Below are positions 5,937-7,032 of a DNA stretch of 7,032 nucleotides, piece after piece. Source of the stretch: an uncultured Actinomyces sp. (GTDB lineage Bacteria; Actinomycetota; Actinomycetes; Actinomycetales; Actinomycetaceae). The translations under genes were made by a program, and so were the position numbers. Within the stretch, counting starts at the first letter, position 1. Every line of letters begins with the position of its first letter. Below the pieces are notes generated by a model. That model worked only from the letters and a program-made list of their open reading frames with translations. It ran no database searches and was not told the origin of the DNA. Location: the NCBI GenBank assembly GCA_900556405.1, contig USPB01000106.1, forward strand, positions 1 through 7,032, read 5' to 3'.

Positions 5937-7032
5937 ATGGCTGACTCCACGTTCGAGACGACACGCGACCGTTACAACGACCTCGTTGAGCGCATCAACG
6001 AGGCTCGCGCCGCCTACTACGACCGTGATTCGCCGACCCTCGCGGACGCGGACTACGACCGCATGTACCGCGAGGTTGAGGAGATTGAGGAGCGCTACCC
6101 GCAGCTGCGCGGAGCCGACTCACCCACGATGAGCGTGGGCGGCAGCGTCGACTCCGGTTTCGCCGAGGTGCGCCACCTCGCCCAGATGATGTCCCTCGAC
6201 GACGTCTTCTCCCTGGAGGAGCTCGCCGGGTGGGAGGCCCGAATGGCCGAGGCCACGGGCATCGACGACCTGGAGATGACGACGGAGGTCAAGGTCGATG
6301 GCCTCTCGATCAACCTCCTCTACGAGAACGGCCGCCTCGTGCGCGCCGCGACCCGAGGCGACGGCTACGTCGGCGAGGACGTCACCGCCAACGCTCGGAC
6401 GATCAAGTCGATTCCGCAGACCCTCACCGGCACTGTGCCCGCGCGCATCGAGGTGCGCGGTGAGGTCTACTTCCCGGTCGCCGACTTCGCCGCCTTCAAC
6501 GAAGCCCGCGTCGAGGCCGGAGAAAAGACCTTCGTCAACGCGCGCAACGCGGCCGCCGGTTCCCTGCGCCAAAAGGACCCGGCTGAGACCGCCAAGCGAC
6601 CCCTCGCCATGGTCGCCCACGGCATCGGCTTCGTCGAGGCCGGGGATGAGTTCACCGAGCCGACCACCCAGATGGGCTGGTACGAGCAGCTGCGCGAATG
6701 GGGTCTGCCCGTCTCGCCCTATACGCGCCTGCTGACGGGCCGCAAGGCCATCGAGGAGCGCATCGCGGAGATTGGCGCGGACCGCCACGGCCTCGTGCAC
6801 GAGATCGACGGTGTCGTCGTCAAGATCAACGACCTGGCCCTCCAGCGGTCCCTCGGCTCGACCTCGCGCACCCCGCGCTGGGCCGCCGCGTACAAGTTCC
6901 CGCCCGAGGAGGTGCACACGCGCCTGCTCGACATCCGCGTCCAGGTGGGGCGCACGGGCCGCGTCACCCCCTACGGTGTCATGGAATCCGTGCTGGTCGC
7001 CGGCTCGAACGTCGCGCGCGCGACCCTGCACA
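5937..7032 (+). CDS. ligA: NAD+-dependent DNA ligase LigA, N-terminal 365 residues (runs off the right edge)
   Basis: The frame is open from 5937 to the window end and encodes the N-terminal half of LigA (full length usually about 670-800 residues). It seals nicks, joining Okazaki fragments in replication and finishing repair, using NAD+ as AMP donor. Seen in order: the Ia domain with AAYYDRDSPTLADADYD (25-41), which binds the nicotinamide half of NAD+; H80 and MMSLDDVFS (84-92); the adenylation motif TEVKVDGLSI with nucleotidyl lysine K119; ATRGDGYVGEDVT (138-150); EVRGEVYFP (172-180); FVNARNAAAGSLRQKDP (199-215); EIDGVVVKIND (289-299); WAAAYKFPPEE (315-325); then the start of the OB fold (VQVGRTGRVTPYG). 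Zinc-finger, helix-hairpin-helix and BRCT domains lie beyond the window. An in-frame ATG at 5928 has a GGAA seven bases before it and may be the true start, adding Met-Asp-Pro. The gene is divergent from the FtsK-like ATPase across a region with two DnaA boxes. Confidence 0.95.
   Translation, partial: MADSTFETTRDRYNDLVERINEARAAYYDRDSPTLADADYDRMYREVEEIEERYPQLRGADSPTMSVGGSVDSGFAEVRHLAQMMSLDDVFSLEELAGWEARMAEATGIDDLEMTTEVKVDGLSINLLYENGRLVRAATRGDGYVGEDVTANARTIKSIPQTLTGTVPARIEVRGEVYFPVADFAAFNEARVEAGEKTFVNARNAAAGSLRQKDPAETAKRPLAMVAHGIGFVEAGDEFTEPTTQMGWYEQLREWGLPVSPYTRLLTGRKAIEERIAEIGADRHGLVHEIDGVVVKINDLALQRSLGSTSRTPRWAAAYKFPPEEVHTRLLDIRVQVGRTGRVTPYGVMESVLVAGSNVARATLH

Noticed and set aside
5752..5964. 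Extending the FtsK-like gene to the in-frame ATG at 5964 (71 more residues)
   Set aside because: The extra stretch translates across the two DnaA boxes (giving repeated LSTG), is Arg/Gly/Trp-rich without domain similarity, and overlaps the ligA start. The FHA-like strand begins soon after the ATG at 5751.
6120..7031. 303-codon minus-strand open frame at the right edge
   Set aside because: It is entirely antisense to ligA, whose motifs are all intact on the plus strand.

Overview
The window comes from a high-GC Actinomycetota chromosome. A WhiB-family regulator (a family confined to Actinomycetota), a PdtaS-type cytosolic histidine kinase and a DUF2505 protein all point there. GC-rich codon use and a compact layout suggest a member of the Actinomycetaceae (Actinomyces/Schaalia type), but that genus-level placement is inference. 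No mobile elements, CRISPR arrays, tRNAs or rRNAs were seen, and no gene-free stretch exceeds 300 bases.

Layout, left to right. (1) The N-terminus of an OsmC-like protein runs off the left edge on the minus strand. (2) A minus-strand gene for a DUF2505 (SRPBCC-like) protein is followed by a strong hairpin terminator. (3) Divergent from it on the plus strand is pdtaS, a soluble sensor kinase that appears to be transcribed without a leader. (4) Its 3' end carries a 14-bp perfect palindrome and a 13-bp-stem terminator, then converges on whiB1 (minus strand), an iron-sulfur regulator. The convergent pdtaS/whiB1 pair is also found in Mycobacterium tuberculosis (Rv3220c/Rv3219). (5) A 1010-residue membrane protein on the minus strand has an N-terminal degenerate FHA domain, two transmembrane helices and a FtsK/SpoIIIE ATPase of the type VII secretion (EccC/EssC) class. 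Only its first ATPase module has intact motifs. (6) A 185-base divergent intergenic region holds two perfect DnaA boxes exactly 30 bp apart. (7) ligA, the NAD+-dependent replicative DNA ligase, runs off the right edge on the plus strand. Its frame is open through the window end.

Functionally, PdtaS and WhiB1 form a conserved redox/nitric-oxide-related signalling neighbourhood (known from mycobacteria; inferred here). The FHA-FtsK ATPase has no secretion partners in the window and is the least understood gene. The points most worth a second look are this orphan EssC-like ATPase, the paired DnaA boxes between it and ligA, and the tandem hairpins after pdtaS, whose loops resemble ANTAR RNA targets.
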